DNA from: Pseudoalteromonas rubra
Lineage (GTDB): Bacteria > Pseudomonadota > Gammaproteobacteria > Enterobacterales > Alteromonadaceae
Assembly: GCF_001482385.1 (NCBI RefSeq)
Contig: NZ_CP013613.1
Location: 1-64,000, forward strand
Reading direction: 5' to 3'
DNA: 64,000 nucleotides
Under the pieces are notes generated by a model that saw nothing but the letters and a program-made list of their open reading frames with translations, was not told the DNA's origin and did no database searches. Position 1 is the stretch's first letter. Each line of letters begins with the position of its first letter. The translations under genes were made by a program, and so were the position numbers. Below are positions 17,973-25,055 of the stretch, piece by piece.

Positions 17973-18866
17973 TTACTGACCCAGCCGGGCGGAGGTTAAC
18001 ACTGTCTGAGGCACCGGGGATGAGGTGTTATCAGTGGTGAAAAACCACATGGTGTTGTTGTGAACAACGTAAGGGGCGCGGACTTTGTAATTCAGCCATG
18101 AGCCGGGGTCCAGATAGGAAGCTGGTACCAGGGCATAGCCGGAGGTGGCCAGTGCCAGCTTATCGACCAGGCTCAGGCCACGCTGAAACTCGAGGTGAAC
18201 GACATCTTTAAGTCCGCCTTTTTCTCTGAGCTTACCCGGGACTGTGATATGCGCCGTGATCCCACATGCGCCATCAATTTCGGCACCAAAGTTTATCCAG
18301 GTTTTGACCTCTTTTATGCGTTCATAATTCACCCGTTTTTCAGGGGGTAATGCATCACACAGGATCCCCTTATATAGAACATTCACATTGTTGGCTAAGT
18401 GATCACTGGAGACCCGATACAAGCCCACAAACTCAGCGCCGCTGATTTTATCAAACGCGCTGGCCAGGCCGGCTTTCACCACATTGAACGCATCATTATC
18501 CAGATCGGCCTCATTGAGTTTTGTCACATAAACGTGCGCAGGCTTCCAGGCAAACTTTTTATCGGCCGCCGACTGGCTGGCCATGGAGCCCAGCAGGTCC
18601 ACCACCCCACCGGTTAAAAACGCCGCGCTGTATTCGGCGCCGACCAGTGCGCGGTTGGCTTTGAACTGTGCCTGCTCGGCTTCTGCCACATCCGACAACC
18701 CCGCTGTTTTACGTGACATGTGTGCGACATTGAGTGCAAAGCTCTTGTTGGCATCAAATTGATAGACGTCGGTACTGTCGCGGGCGATGACGGGAGGTTT
18801 GGTTGACATGCAGGCCGTGGCTGAGAGCGCCAGCAAAGCAGCGGTACAGAGTTTGGTCGGGGTCAT
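17973..18866 (-). CDS. Lipoprotein of unknown function, 297 residues
   Basis: Begins MTPTKLCTAALLALSATACM with lipobox SATAC, so it is probably an envelope lipoprotein. The mature sequence is mixed alpha/beta with NVAHMSRKTAGLSD near 50 and a hydrophobic AAFLTGGVVDLLGSM segment near 85. No recognised family or catalytic motif. It is a single gene on the minus strand, ending 10 bp from the traN stop. Upstream of its start is more than 1 kb of non-coding DNA. A role at the mating interface is possible from position only. Confidence 0.65.
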   Translation of the reverse strand: MTPTKLCTAALLALSATACMSTKPPVIARDSTDVYQFDANKSFALNVAHMSRKTAGLSDVAEAEQAQFKANRALVGAEYSAAFLTGGVVDLLGSMASQSAADKKFAWKPAHVYVTKLNEADLDNDAFNVVKAGLASAFDKISGAEFVGLYRVSSDHLANNVNVLYKGILCDALPPEKRVNYERIKEVKTWINFGAEIDGACGITAHITVPGKLREKGGLKDVVHLEFQRGLSLVDKLALATSGYALVPASYLDPGSWLNYKVRAPYVVHNNTMWFFTTDNTSSPVPQTVLTSARLGQ

Positions 18867-19367
18867 GGCGTATTCCTTTTGGTTTTTCTATATAACGAGA
18901 TCTCGCGTGTGTGCCGCCTGGTAGTAGTCGGGGTACACAGAAGCGCAAATAATGTATCACAGGCGATGAATAAAGGAATATTTTTAATAAAAAAAAACTA
19001 TTCACGCATTGATTTTTGATACTATTTTATATATGATTTTCTGAGTTGCTTATTAATAGCAAATAAAAAAAATCTGGCAATGCACTGTGGGAAAATCGCC
19101 CTGTGCCCAGACAAACCAGGGCCCCTGCCCGCTTCAACTCGGCTCAGTTATACTGCTTAGCCATCAAACACTTGCCTTTTCATCGTCAGGCTATCCAGTG
19201 TGACTTGCACGCCGCTATTGGCACTAAGTTATCATCATTGCGCCTCTTTTATCGTGTCCGTTGTGGCCGTACGCGCGTTCTTTTATATGCCAAAAAAAGG
19301 GTGCTGATTGGCTATTTAAAAGCCGCCCGGCAAGGCCGTTTTTAAATAGTAAATTCGCCGTTTTTTT

Positions 19368-19465
19368 ACTGAAGTTACACACTTCGACTCATTGCTATGA
19401 GTATAAACTTACGCGGCTATACACCCCAGTATAGTGACAGCTTGGCCTACCGGTCGATGAGCTTT
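19368..19465 (+). ncRNA. Structured RNA element, copy 1 (unknown family)
   Basis: Four consecutive stems can be drawn: GAAGT/ACTTC (19371-19375 with 19381-19385), ACTCAT/ATGAGT (19387-19392 with 19397-19402), CTATAC/GTATAG (19417-19422 with 19429-19434) and AGCTT-GGCC/GGTC-GAT-GAGCT (19439-19463). The linker ATAAAC-T-TACGCGG between stems 2 and 3 and TGACAGCT after stem 3 are nearly identical in the second copy at 21362. Base changes between copies preserve pairing in stems 3 and 4. It follows a hairpin and a T-run (19361-19367). It resembles a cis-regulatory or small-RNA element, but I do not match it to a named riboswitch or ribozyme class. No convincing gene starts directly after this copy. 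Confidence 0.6.
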
Positions 19466-19790
19466 GATGTGTTGAAAAAAACACGCTCCTGCTTAGGCAA
19501 AAATACATCTTTAACCCTGAAAGTCGATACGGTGTCGTGAACTCGCTTACTTAATCTGGGTGGTTATTTCAGTGCGTATTTTTGCATCTGAATCATGCCA
19601 GAGCGCGCGTTCTTGCCTGTGTATTTACCCGGTTTTGTGCTGATCCTGTTGTCATTTGCATGAGGTGTTCGGTCTACCGTGTTTCTACCCTGGGTATTTA
19701 ATGGCAGATCGATCTTTACTGAGACACACCACAGGGCTGCCCTGTTGTGCGACTTAGTTCAGACCCCAGGAATGACACACCCTTGGTGGG

Positions 19791-20031
19791 TATGATAGAC
19801 ACTAATCTGGCTATCATCCAGAGGCAATGTTTCGACAGGGCTTTTGGCATTCCTTAAAAACGCTTTGTCGCAGAGCGTTTCTGAAGAATGCCAGTGTCAC
19901 TGTGTCAGTTTCCTGACCATGGTATGACAGAAAACGATGTGAGCAGCATTGCGCCTATGGCGGCTCCCCTCTGGTCGTGGTGATCACCCATGCGCCCTGG
20001 CTCCAGGGCGGATCGGGATCATCACGATCCG
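19791..20031. repeat. Cluster of four hairpins upstream of the primase gene
   Basis: In order: GATAG/CTATC around 19793-19815. A long imperfect hairpin at 19845-19893 (TGGCATTC...GAATGCCA arms with an inner AACGCT/AGCGTT stem, about 18 paired bases). CGCCCTGG-CT-CCAGGGCG at 19993-20010, perfect. CGGATCG/CGATCCG at 20009-20031. The last two lie just before the primase ribosome site (AGGGAG, 20037-20042). They could form a structured mRNA leader, or act as single-strand DNA hairpins (for example priming or nick sites). The choice is not settled by sequence alone. Confidence 0.5.
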
Positions 20032-20049
20032 AGACCTAGGGAGCCGCAT

Positions 20050-21162
20050 ATGAGCATCAATCACGTCAATTTCGATAAAGTCGCCAAAGTGAAAACTCTG
20101 GTATCACAACTCGGTGGCTGGGAGCGCATATTCATCCGCTATTCCGGCCTGGCTGCCTCATTACACCGAGGCACACACTTACAAACTTGCCCGAAAACCA
20201 AACAGGGCAACTCCGTGTTCCGCTGGCTCTGCGATTATCGAGAGACCGGAGGTGCATATCATAACGACGCGGGCCCGATGTCTGACGGCATTGAGGTCAT
20301 CGCCTGGTATCAGGGCTGCACTTACGCGCAGGCACTGGATGAACTCATCGGTGTGTGTATCAATGCGTGCAATCGTGACCAGGCACCGAGAAACGCGTCA
20401 GCGCCAAGGCGCCAATCACAGGTATCCGGGCAACGTGTCAAAGACACCACAGCGGTACTGCGTAAGGTCAATAGCATGGCACAGCCGATTGCCGGCACCC
20501 ACGCTGAGACCTATCTCAGAGCCCTGGGTATTCAGGCCAGCCTGGACACAGTCCATGAACTGGGTTTTCACCCCGATCTGGTAACGCGAGACGAAGATGC
20601 CGAGTACTGGGCACACTACCCTAGCATGTTGGCCATGGTACGGGATGTCGATGGCAACCCCGTGACGATGCAACGGACTTTTTTGGACCCGACACAGCCT
20701 GTCATGGCTGATCTGCGGCGTCCCAAAATGGTGTTTTCGTCACCGGCAGCCATTCGGGGCTGTGCCATTCAGCTGGATCAACCGGTGTGTGTGGGACAGG
20801 GAAGCTATCTGGTGGGGATCAGTAACAGCGTTGAAAGCGCACTGCGCATTCGTGAAAGCACAGGTACGCCCATGTGGGCCGGACTGTCCAATGCGTTAAC
20901 ACAGGCAGTACAGTTTCCAGAATGTGTTCGCTATGTCCTGATCTACATCGATGGAAAGTCTGACGATGCTGAGCTGAATATGGCCAGGCGGTTACAAGCC
21001 CGGTTACAGGCGCAAGGACGACATGCCGCGACTCTGGTGTTGCCCTGCACGCGAGGGATCAGCCCTTTTGACTGGGCGCAGTTACACACGGACACCGATG
21101 GGCGTGGTTTTTCAAACGCGCTCAAAGCACAAAGCCACAGCAAGCTGTCGTGGCATGTTTGA
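20050..21162 (+). CDS. Toprim-type primase-like protein (catalytic residues partly altered)
   Basis: 370 residues from ATG 20050 (AGGGAG 7 bp upstream; an ATG at 19989 is less likely because it lies inside the hairpin cluster). Residues about 35-105 resemble a CHC2-like primase zinc domain (HLQTCPKTKQGNSVFRW... GIEVIAWYQGCTYAQALDELI), though the usual Cys set is not complete. Residues about 245-330 match a Toprim fold: VGISNSVESALRI, GTPMWAGLSNAL and YVLIYIDGKSDDAELNMARRL. In P4-type primases the first motif is EGxETAL; here the Glu position is Asn, and the D-x-D pair is reduced to IDGK. So it is a primase relative that may have lost metal catalysis, or uses shifted residues. It is flanked on both sides by the same structured RNA. 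Confidence 0.65.
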   Translation: MSINHVNFDKVAKVKTLVSQLGGWERIFIRYSGLAASLHRGTHLQTCPKTKQGNSVFRWLCDYRETGGAYHNDAGPMSDGIEVIAWYQGCTYAQALDELIGVCINACNRDQAPRNASAPRRQSQVSGQRVKDTTAVLRKVNSMAQPIAGTHAETYLRALGIQASLDTVHELGFHPDLVTRDEDAEYWAHYPSMLAMVRDVDGNPVTMQRTFLDPTQPVMADLRRPKMVFSSPAAIRGCAIQLDQPVCVGQGSYLVGISNSVESALRIRESTGTPMWAGLSNALTQAVQFPECVRYVLIYIDGKSDDAELNMARRLQARLQAQGRHAATLVLPCTRGISPFDWAQLHTDTDGRGFSNALKAQSHSKLSWHV

Positions 21163-21273
21163 TGTGTGACGGTGCGCGTGGTGTTGACTGCCGTGCGGGT
21201 ATCACTTGCTCCAGGAAAGGTCGTACGACCCAGCAAGGGCGGCATATATCGGCAAAAAACCAAATAAGACAGA

Positions 21274-21299
21274 GTGTTAGAGAGCTAACACCCTCTAAC
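21274..21299 (+). promoter_or_regulatory. Mutually exclusive hairpins in the leader upstream of RNA copy 2
   Basis: GTGTTAG-AGAG-CTAACAC (21274-21291) is a perfect hairpin, but GTTAGAG (21276-21282) can pair equally well with CTCTAAC (21293-21299). The two pairings cannot coexist. This is the arrangement expected of a switching leader, lying just before the terminator-like hairpin at 21303. Confidence 0.45.
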
Positions 21300-21302
21300 G
21301 CT

Positions 21303-21358
21303 CTTTCTTTGCAGTTGCGTGTTGCGACAAGACACTCAAGTGCAAAGAAAGGGTTTTT
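21303..21358 (+). terminator. Terminator-like hairpin immediately before RNA copy 2
   Basis: CTTTCTTTGCA (21303-21313) pairs perfectly with TGCAAAGAAAG (21341-21351), followed by GGTTTTTTC. The 27-nt loop is long for a terminator, but stem and T-run are right. It would end transcription from the primase gene before the structured RNA. A hairpin plus T-run also directly precedes copy 1. Confidence 0.55.
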
Positions 21359-21361
21359 TCA

Positions 21362-21461
21362 ACTGAAGTTTTTAACTTCGACTCATAGCAATGAGTATAA
21401 ACCTACGCGGCTACGCATCTCTGTGTGGTGACAGCTCGACCTTTCCGGTCAATGGGCTTCT
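21362..21461 (+). ncRNA. Structured RNA element, copy 2 (leader of the small membrane-protein gene)
   Basis: Same four-stem layout as 19368-19465. GAAGTT/AACTTC (21365-21370 with 21374-21379). ACTCAT/ATGAGT (21381-21386 with 21391-21396). CTACGCA/TGTGTGG (21411-21417 with 21422-21428). AGCTC-GACC/GGTC-AAT-GGGCT (21433-21458). Stem 3 differs from copy 1 at most positions yet stays paired, and stem 4 shows T-A to T-G and T-G to C-G exchanges. The linkers ATAAACCTACGCGG and TGACAGCT are conserved. It ends about 40 bp before the ATG of the 88-residue membrane-protein gene, so a 5' regulatory role there is plausible. Family not recognised. Confidence 0.65.
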
Positions 21462-21499
21462 TTGCTTCGGCACTTTTAAACAATTATAAGGAGAGAAAG

Positions 21500-21763
21500 A
21501 TGAAATCTAGCCAAACCTCAAAGAGCACTTTAAGCACAGTGTTAACCGAGCTCGTGTTACTGGCGTCCCTGGTTGGCACTTTACCAAACCTGTTAATAGA
21601 TGGTTTGAAGGATCTGTTTGGACCCTGTGGCTTTACCCCGTCTGTTTGCGAACAGACCGAATTTATGGGGATGATTCAACTAGTTTGCTTTGTGGTGGTG
21701 AATATTATCGTATACATAATCGCGAAGGTCATATCTGGTGAATTAAAAGCCAAGAAAAAGTGA
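21500..21763 (+). CDS. Small membrane protein, 87 residues, behind the structured RNA
   Basis: ATG 21500 with AGGAGAG about 6 bp upstream. The N-terminal 15 residues are Ser/Thr/Lys-rich. Two hydrophobic segments follow (LSTVLTELVLLASLVGTL and a later MGMIQLVCFVVVNIIVYIIA), then a basic GELKAKKK tail. Two Cys lie in the loop between the segments. Two-span small membrane protein of unknown role; holin-like or toxin-like topology is possible but not shown. It has a strong terminator downstream and the conserved RNA element upstream, so it is an independent transcription unit. Confidence 0.65.
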   Translation: MKSSQTSKSTLSTVLTELVLLASLVGTLPNLLIDGLKDLFGPCGFTPSVCEQTEFMGMIQLVCFVVVNIIVYIIAKVISGELKAKKK

Positions 21764-21820
21764 TCGACAATACCTGTTGCTCTGTTGAATTACTTCAACG
21801 TATATGAGCGCAGTTTAACC

Positions 21821-21854
21821 CCCAAAAAGCACCTATTGGTGCTTTTTTTTTGGG
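21821..21854 (+). terminator. Rho-independent terminator
   Basis: AAAAAGCACC-TATT-GGTGCTTTTT forms a perfect 10-bp stem (21824-21847), continuing into a T-run. It lies about 60 bp after the stop of the 87-residue membrane-protein gene. The flanking A-run makes it work on both strands. Confidence 0.85.
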
Positions 21855-21963
21855 ACCCGTATTTTCTCGTTAAGGGTGTCAACTTGCCTTTTTTGGGGTT
21901 TTTTGTAATGATGAAGACAGGTTACCGGCGTTTGTCGGCAACGTTTGTCCTGCTAAGGAGGTA

Positions 21964-22071
21964 ATGATGAGTACAGTTCAAATATTTGGTTTGGTCCTGG
22001 TTGCGATTGGCATAATGGTATTTTGCAAAACCTTATACGACCTCAAAAAGAGCCTTTCAGAGTCTGAATAA
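21964..22071 (+). CDS. 35-residue single-span membrane peptide
   Basis: Not long enough for usual gene calling. AAGGAG at 21955-21960 is followed by ATGATG (21964/21967); the second ATG has the better spacing. The product is one hydrophobic helix (VQIFGLVLVAIGIMVFCKTL) with a charged tail DLKKSLSESE. The perfect ribosome site makes it likely real. A GGCTGTG/CACAGCC hairpin (22083-22101) follows 12 bp after the stop. Function unknown. Confidence 0.55.
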   Translation: MMSTVQIFGLVLVAIGIMVFCKTLYDLKKSLSESE

Positions 22072-22082
22072 ATAAAATACCG

Positions 22083-22526
22083 GGCTGTGCTGCGCACAGC
22101 CTGACGATCAGTCTGCCCCCGCTTTGCTCTGTTGATACCTTGCCCCTCCTCTTTTCACGAAAAAAATGACCCGGTGTCTCCCTGTTTTACTGTATATTTC
22201 TGTGTGCACTTGTCGCGATATTGCACGCTAATGTTGACGATTTATGACGCACTGAGGCGAACTGGCAGAGTGTTATGCGCAAAATGAAGCAAGTCACAGA
22301 CGTTTTTCTGGCAGCAAGAGATTGGTATTCTCTTTCTTTACTTAATTTAACATAATACAAACTCACGTAAATAAACATTTATGTGAATTACCTGTCAGGT
22401 TCTGCTACAGTATTAAGAGCAGGCCCTTGTACAGAGCGCCATGTTGGGTGACGACAGTGCAGTGAATGCGCTTTGTCTGACGTTTGCCTGCACTGCGGGC
22501 TGACCTACTTGCAATGGATGATCAGA
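22083..22526. other. 440-bp intergenic region before the recombinase gene, with two inverted repeats
   Basis: Contains the hairpin GGCTGTG/CACAGCC (22083-22101), an AT-rich stretch (22300-22390) suited to a promoter, and an inverted repeat CAGTGCAG (22455-22462) / CTGCACTG (22488-22495) just before the tyrosine recombinase. The latter has 8-bp arms and a 25-bp centre, longer than a normal XerCD-type core, so its identity as the recombinase target is uncertain. No gene seen. Confidence 0.4.
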
Positions 22527-23483
22527 ATGAAGCGCTTTTCCCCCGTGTTTTTTGAGCAAAGTGTGGCTCTGACGGCCAGTGGCCGTCGTCGGCCGCAAAA
22601 AGTGGTTATTTATCAGAACGAGCAATGTCCGATATTTAATTACTTTGCCACGTTACGTGCTCCGACCACGCGCACCACCATGGCCCGGGCACTGTATGCA
22701 GTGGCACATCATCTGGGGCAGGCATCCATTTATGACATAGAATGGCAAAAGTTTTCTCACACTAAGCTGGCTGTACTGATCAACCGGCTGGATGCTGCCG
22801 GACTGTCGCCACATACCGTGCGGCTCTATGTGTGTGCGGTCAAGCAGGTGGCAAAGCAGGCCTACTTTTTAGGCTTAATGTCAGATAAGCAGTATCTTCA
22901 GCTGAGTGATGTGAGTGCTTCCGGGGGCTCCCGGGTACGCGACTATACGCTGCTCGATAAATCACAGACGGATCATCTTCTGCGGGAAATTGCAGAGAAA
23001 AACAGCATTCATGCTTTTAAATTACGTGATACTGCCATATTCTCTGTGCTATTGGGCTGTGGTCTGAGGCGTGCAGAGGTGGTGGGGCTGCGCCGTGATT
23101 GCGTCACCCGGACCCATATCAAAGTGATAGGCAAAGGGAATAAAGAACGTACCATCGCGTTGCACCCGAGCGTCAGTACCGCACTGGCGCAGTGGATAGC
23201 CGCATTGCCTGACGAGGCACCCTGGGTGTTTACCCGGATCCGCCGCAATGGCCTGATCTCCTCGTTGCCTCTGTCCGACAGCATGATCTTCAAGCTGACC
23301 AGGAAATATGCCACCGTGCCGCCACATTCATTGCGTCGCAGCTTTGCCACGCGTTTATATCAGGCTGGGGCAAACATCAACGACCTGGCGAGGATCCTGG
23401 GGCATAGTAAAACCGCGACAACTGAAATTTATGTGTTATCGTCGCAACAGCGCCAGGATGACACAATTCTCACGTATTATTGA
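22527..23483 (+). CDS. Tyrosine site-specific recombinase (XerD/phage-integrase family)
   Basis: 318 residues from ATG 22527 (GGA 8 bp upstream; 22518 and a TTG at 22473 are alternatives). The N-terminal SAM-like core-binding domain spans about 40-140. The catalytic domain shows the full set: Arg181 (GLRRAEVVGL), Lys203 (GKGNKER), His267-x-x-Arg270 (PHSLRRSFAT), His293 (LGHSKTATTEIY) and nucleophile Tyr302. These enzymes cut and join DNA through a 3'-phosphotyrosine. On plasmids they usually resolve multimers; in integrative elements they catalyse integration. It stands alone, without an excisionase neighbour, and is shorter than most phage integrases, so a resolvase role is favoured. Confidence 0.88.
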   Translation: MKRFSPVFFEQSVALTASGRRRPQKVVIYQNEQCPIFNYFATLRAPTTRTTMARALYAVAHHLGQASIYDIEWQKFSHTKLAVLINRLDAAGLSPHTVRLYVCAVKQVAKQAYFLGLMSDKQYLQLSDVSASGGSRVRDYTLLDKSQTDHLLREIAEKNSIHAFKLRDTAIFSVLLGCGLRRAEVVGLRRDCVTRTHIKVIGKGNKERTIALHPSVSTALAQWIAALPDEAPWVFTRIRRNGLISSLPLSDSMIFKLTRKYATVPPHSLRRSFATRLYQAGANINDLARILGHSKTATTEIYVLSSQQRQDDTILTYY

Positions 23484-23609
23484 CCCAGTCAGGAGCAGGT
23501 CTGAATGCACATACGAAGAGTAGAGGCTCGACATTAACCGGGTCTATTCTTTGGTAAATCTGTTTATTCCTTTTATTATTTAGTTATTAATTACTACGGA
23601 AAATTTAAA

Positions 23610-23975
23610 GTGCCAGACCTATGTATTAACTTTGACGCAGCGACCGTGGCGCCCAAAATCCATACCATGTCATTATTGTGCATCGTGACAGTGACGCTGG
23701 CGCGCTGGCCAAGCCGGGCAACTTGTGCCTCGCAAGAGCATGACGGGCAGGTGATGTTCTGGACCGCGCCTGTCTGGGAAGTGGCGCACGCCAGGCTGAA
23801 CAGCAACATGGATGATGGCCCGTTGGTGATGGCGGGGTTGGGTGAGCCAGTGGAACGCTTTTATTTTAAGATCAATAAACAGCCTTATGTGGCATTTGAC
23901 TGGCAACGTGCTGTGGTCACCAAAGAGCAATATCTTGTTGAGGCACAGGTGCGACAGACCGCCTTATCACACTAG
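23610..23975 (+). CDS. Hypothetical protein, 121 residues (uncertain)
   Basis: GTG start at 23610 after a weak ACGGAAA site. The product has a hydrophobic region near 17-30 and a C-terminal GEPVERFYFKINKQPYVAFDWQ segment that looks like genuine protein. No family is recognised. It converges on parE 20 bp away. Antisense frames over the same DNA are poorer. It may be the remnant of a longer gene. Confidence 0.4.
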   Translation: MPDLCINFDAATVAPKIHTMSLLCIVTVTLARWPSRATCASQEHDGQVMFWTAPVWEVAHARLNSNMDDGPLVMAGLGEPVERFYFKINKQPYVAFDWQRAVVTKEQYLVEAQVRQTALSH

Positions 23976-23994
23976 GGCCCGCAGTCGGGGGACG

Positions 23995-24291
23995 TCACAC
24001 ATGACGTGGGTAGTCCATGGATTGATGCAGCACCCGGATCACTTCGATGCCGGTGTCTGTGGCGCGGAAGAATACGATATGGGCGCCGACCGGAAAGGCT
24101 TTCAGGCCGGGACGGACATGATCGTAATTAATAGCCAGATCGGTCGATGCCGCGAGTGTCTGAAAGGTCTGGTCCAGATCGCTGATATACTGCTGCGCCT
24201 GTTGCCAGCCAAACTCCGTATAGCTGTATTCAAAAATGCGTTCTAAATCTTGTTCCGCACGGGGTTTGAGGACCAGAGTATTAGCCACCAC
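23995..24291 (-). CDS. parE: ParE-family toxin
   Basis: 98 residues with the RelE/ParE fold pattern: N-terminal VLKPRAEQDLERIFEYSYTE, a middle helix AQQYISDLDQTFQTLA, then RPGLKAFPVGAHIVFFRAT and a C-terminal IEVIRVLHQSMD. ParE toxins inhibit DNA gyrase. The GTG start overlaps the end of parD by 11 bp, the usual antitoxin-first arrangement. The pair should stabilise the plasmid by post-segregational killing. Confidence 0.9.
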   Translation of the reverse strand: MVANTLVLKPRAEQDLERIFEYSYTEFGWQQAQQYISDLDQTFQTLAASTDLAINYDHVRPGLKAFPVGAHIVFFRATDTGIEVIRVLHQSMDYPRHV

Positions 24292-24541
24292 GCGGGCCTT
24301 TTTGCCTCATGCGGGCTAAAAAGCTATCTCGATCCCAGGGCACAGCTTCGCCACTTTGCTCACCTTCATCAATGAGCTGGCGCAATGCTGCCAGTTTAGA
24401 CCCGGCGGTTTTTTCCTGCAGCAGACGGAGCCCATCGCGGATCACTTCGCTGTTGGTCTTATAGTCGCCAGATTCCACCAGGCCTTCAACAAAGGCGCGC
24501 AATTCTTCACCGGTATCAACCGTCATAGTTCGAGATGACAT
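24281..24541 (-). CDS. parD: ParD-family antitoxin
   Basis: 86 residues. The N-terminal ribbon-helix-helix (about 1-45) reads MTVDTGEELRAFVEGLVESG then TNSEVIRDGLRLL, typical of ParD. The acidic C-terminus (DEGEQSGEAVPWDRDSFLARM) is the toxin-binding tail. ParD neutralises ParE and represses the operon by binding its promoter. A TATAAT box lies on the minus strand near 24580-24585, inside an AT-rich region that is the probable operator. GAGG precedes the ATG. Confidence 0.9.
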   Translation of the reverse strand: MSSRTMTVDTGEELRAFVEGLVESGDYKTNSEVIRDGLRLLQEKTAGSKLAALRQLIDEGEQSGEAVPWDRDSFLARMRQKGPRGG

Positions 24542-24627
24542 ACTGAGCCTCTTTTCTTGTCAGGGTCTACCTGGTCAATTATAAGACATATCATTACAAA
24601 CTACCATGACGGGTGTGCGCAGAGGCG

Positions 24628-25047
24628 TCAGTAAACCAGGTGCGCGGTGCGCGTGTAGGATTTTTGCCGGGCATTGGCCTTAGACACAGACACGACTTTA
24701 ATGCGCTGCGCGTCAATGCCGGCATCCGTGAGGTGACGCATGACTGCCCGGGCCCGCGCCAGTCCCAGCTGATAATTGTAGGCAAAGGTACCCGACGTGT
24801 CGCCTGCGCCCTGAATTAAGATCCGCTCATTCGGATGCGTGGTGAGATATGTAATATGGGGCGCCAGGACATCAGCGGCGTGGCCCGGTAAGTCGGTTGA
24901 GTCGAAGTCAAATTCGATATAATGAACAACGGGTTGAAAAGGTTTCTGAGGGGGAGCCGGTGGCGCCGGCAATGCCCGGACGACGGGTGGCGTTGAACAG
25001 GCTTGCAGGAAAGCCGACAGCCCTAACACAATGAGCACGTTTTTCAT
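24628..25047 (-). CDS. OmpA-domain lipoprotein
   Basis: 139 residues. Signal peptide with lipobox LQAC (MKNVLIVLGLSAFLQAC), a Pro-rich linker (about 22-38), then an OmpA C-terminal peptidoglycan-binding domain: YIEFDFDSTDLPGHAADVL, GAGDTSGTFAYNYQLGLARA and an Arg-rich end. The usual NxxL-x2-RA motif is present as YNYQLGLARARAV. It resembles Pal/YiaD-type proteins that tie the outer membrane to peptidoglycan. AGGAG sits 6 bp upstream, and the gene starts 8 bp after the DsbD-alpha-like gene, so both form one operon. It may anchor the transfer channel or counter envelope stress. Confidence 0.85.
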   Translation of the reverse strand: MKNVLIVLGLSAFLQACSTPPVVRALPAPPAPPQKPFQPVVHYIEFDFDSTDLPGHAADVLAPHITYLTTHPNERILIQGAGDTSGTFAYNYQLGLARARAVMRHLTDAGIDAQRIKVVSVSKANARQKSYTRTAHLVY

Positions 25048-25055
25048 GAAGACTC

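Larger units (their letters stand above)
18867..20049. other. 1.2-kb gene-poor region holding promoters, hairpins and a structured RNA element
   Basis: No convincing protein gene lies here; an 80-codon frame at 19103-19345 has no ribosome site and an unnatural composition. The left part (18880-19080) is AT-rich and should hold the promoter of the minus-strand lipoprotein. At about 19312-19351 CTATTTAAAA and TTTTTAAATAG form a long hairpin followed shortly by a T-run. The structured RNA element (19368-19465) follows directly. A 22-codon hydrophobic frame (19592-19660) is possible but lacks a ribosome site. The right part (19790-20031) is a chain of hairpins before the primase gene. Confidence 0.5.

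Noticed and set aside
19103..19345. 80-codon plus-strand frame between the lipoprotein and the primase
   Set aside because: No ribosome site, Arg/Cys-rich random-looking composition, and it overlaps the hairpin before RNA copy 1.
22455..22495. Inverted repeat CAGTGCAG/CTGCACTG as the recombination site of the tyrosine recombinase
   Set aside because: The arms are 8 bp and the centre 25 bp, unlike the 11-13-bp arms and 6-8-bp core of this enzyme family; kept only as an unexplained dyad.
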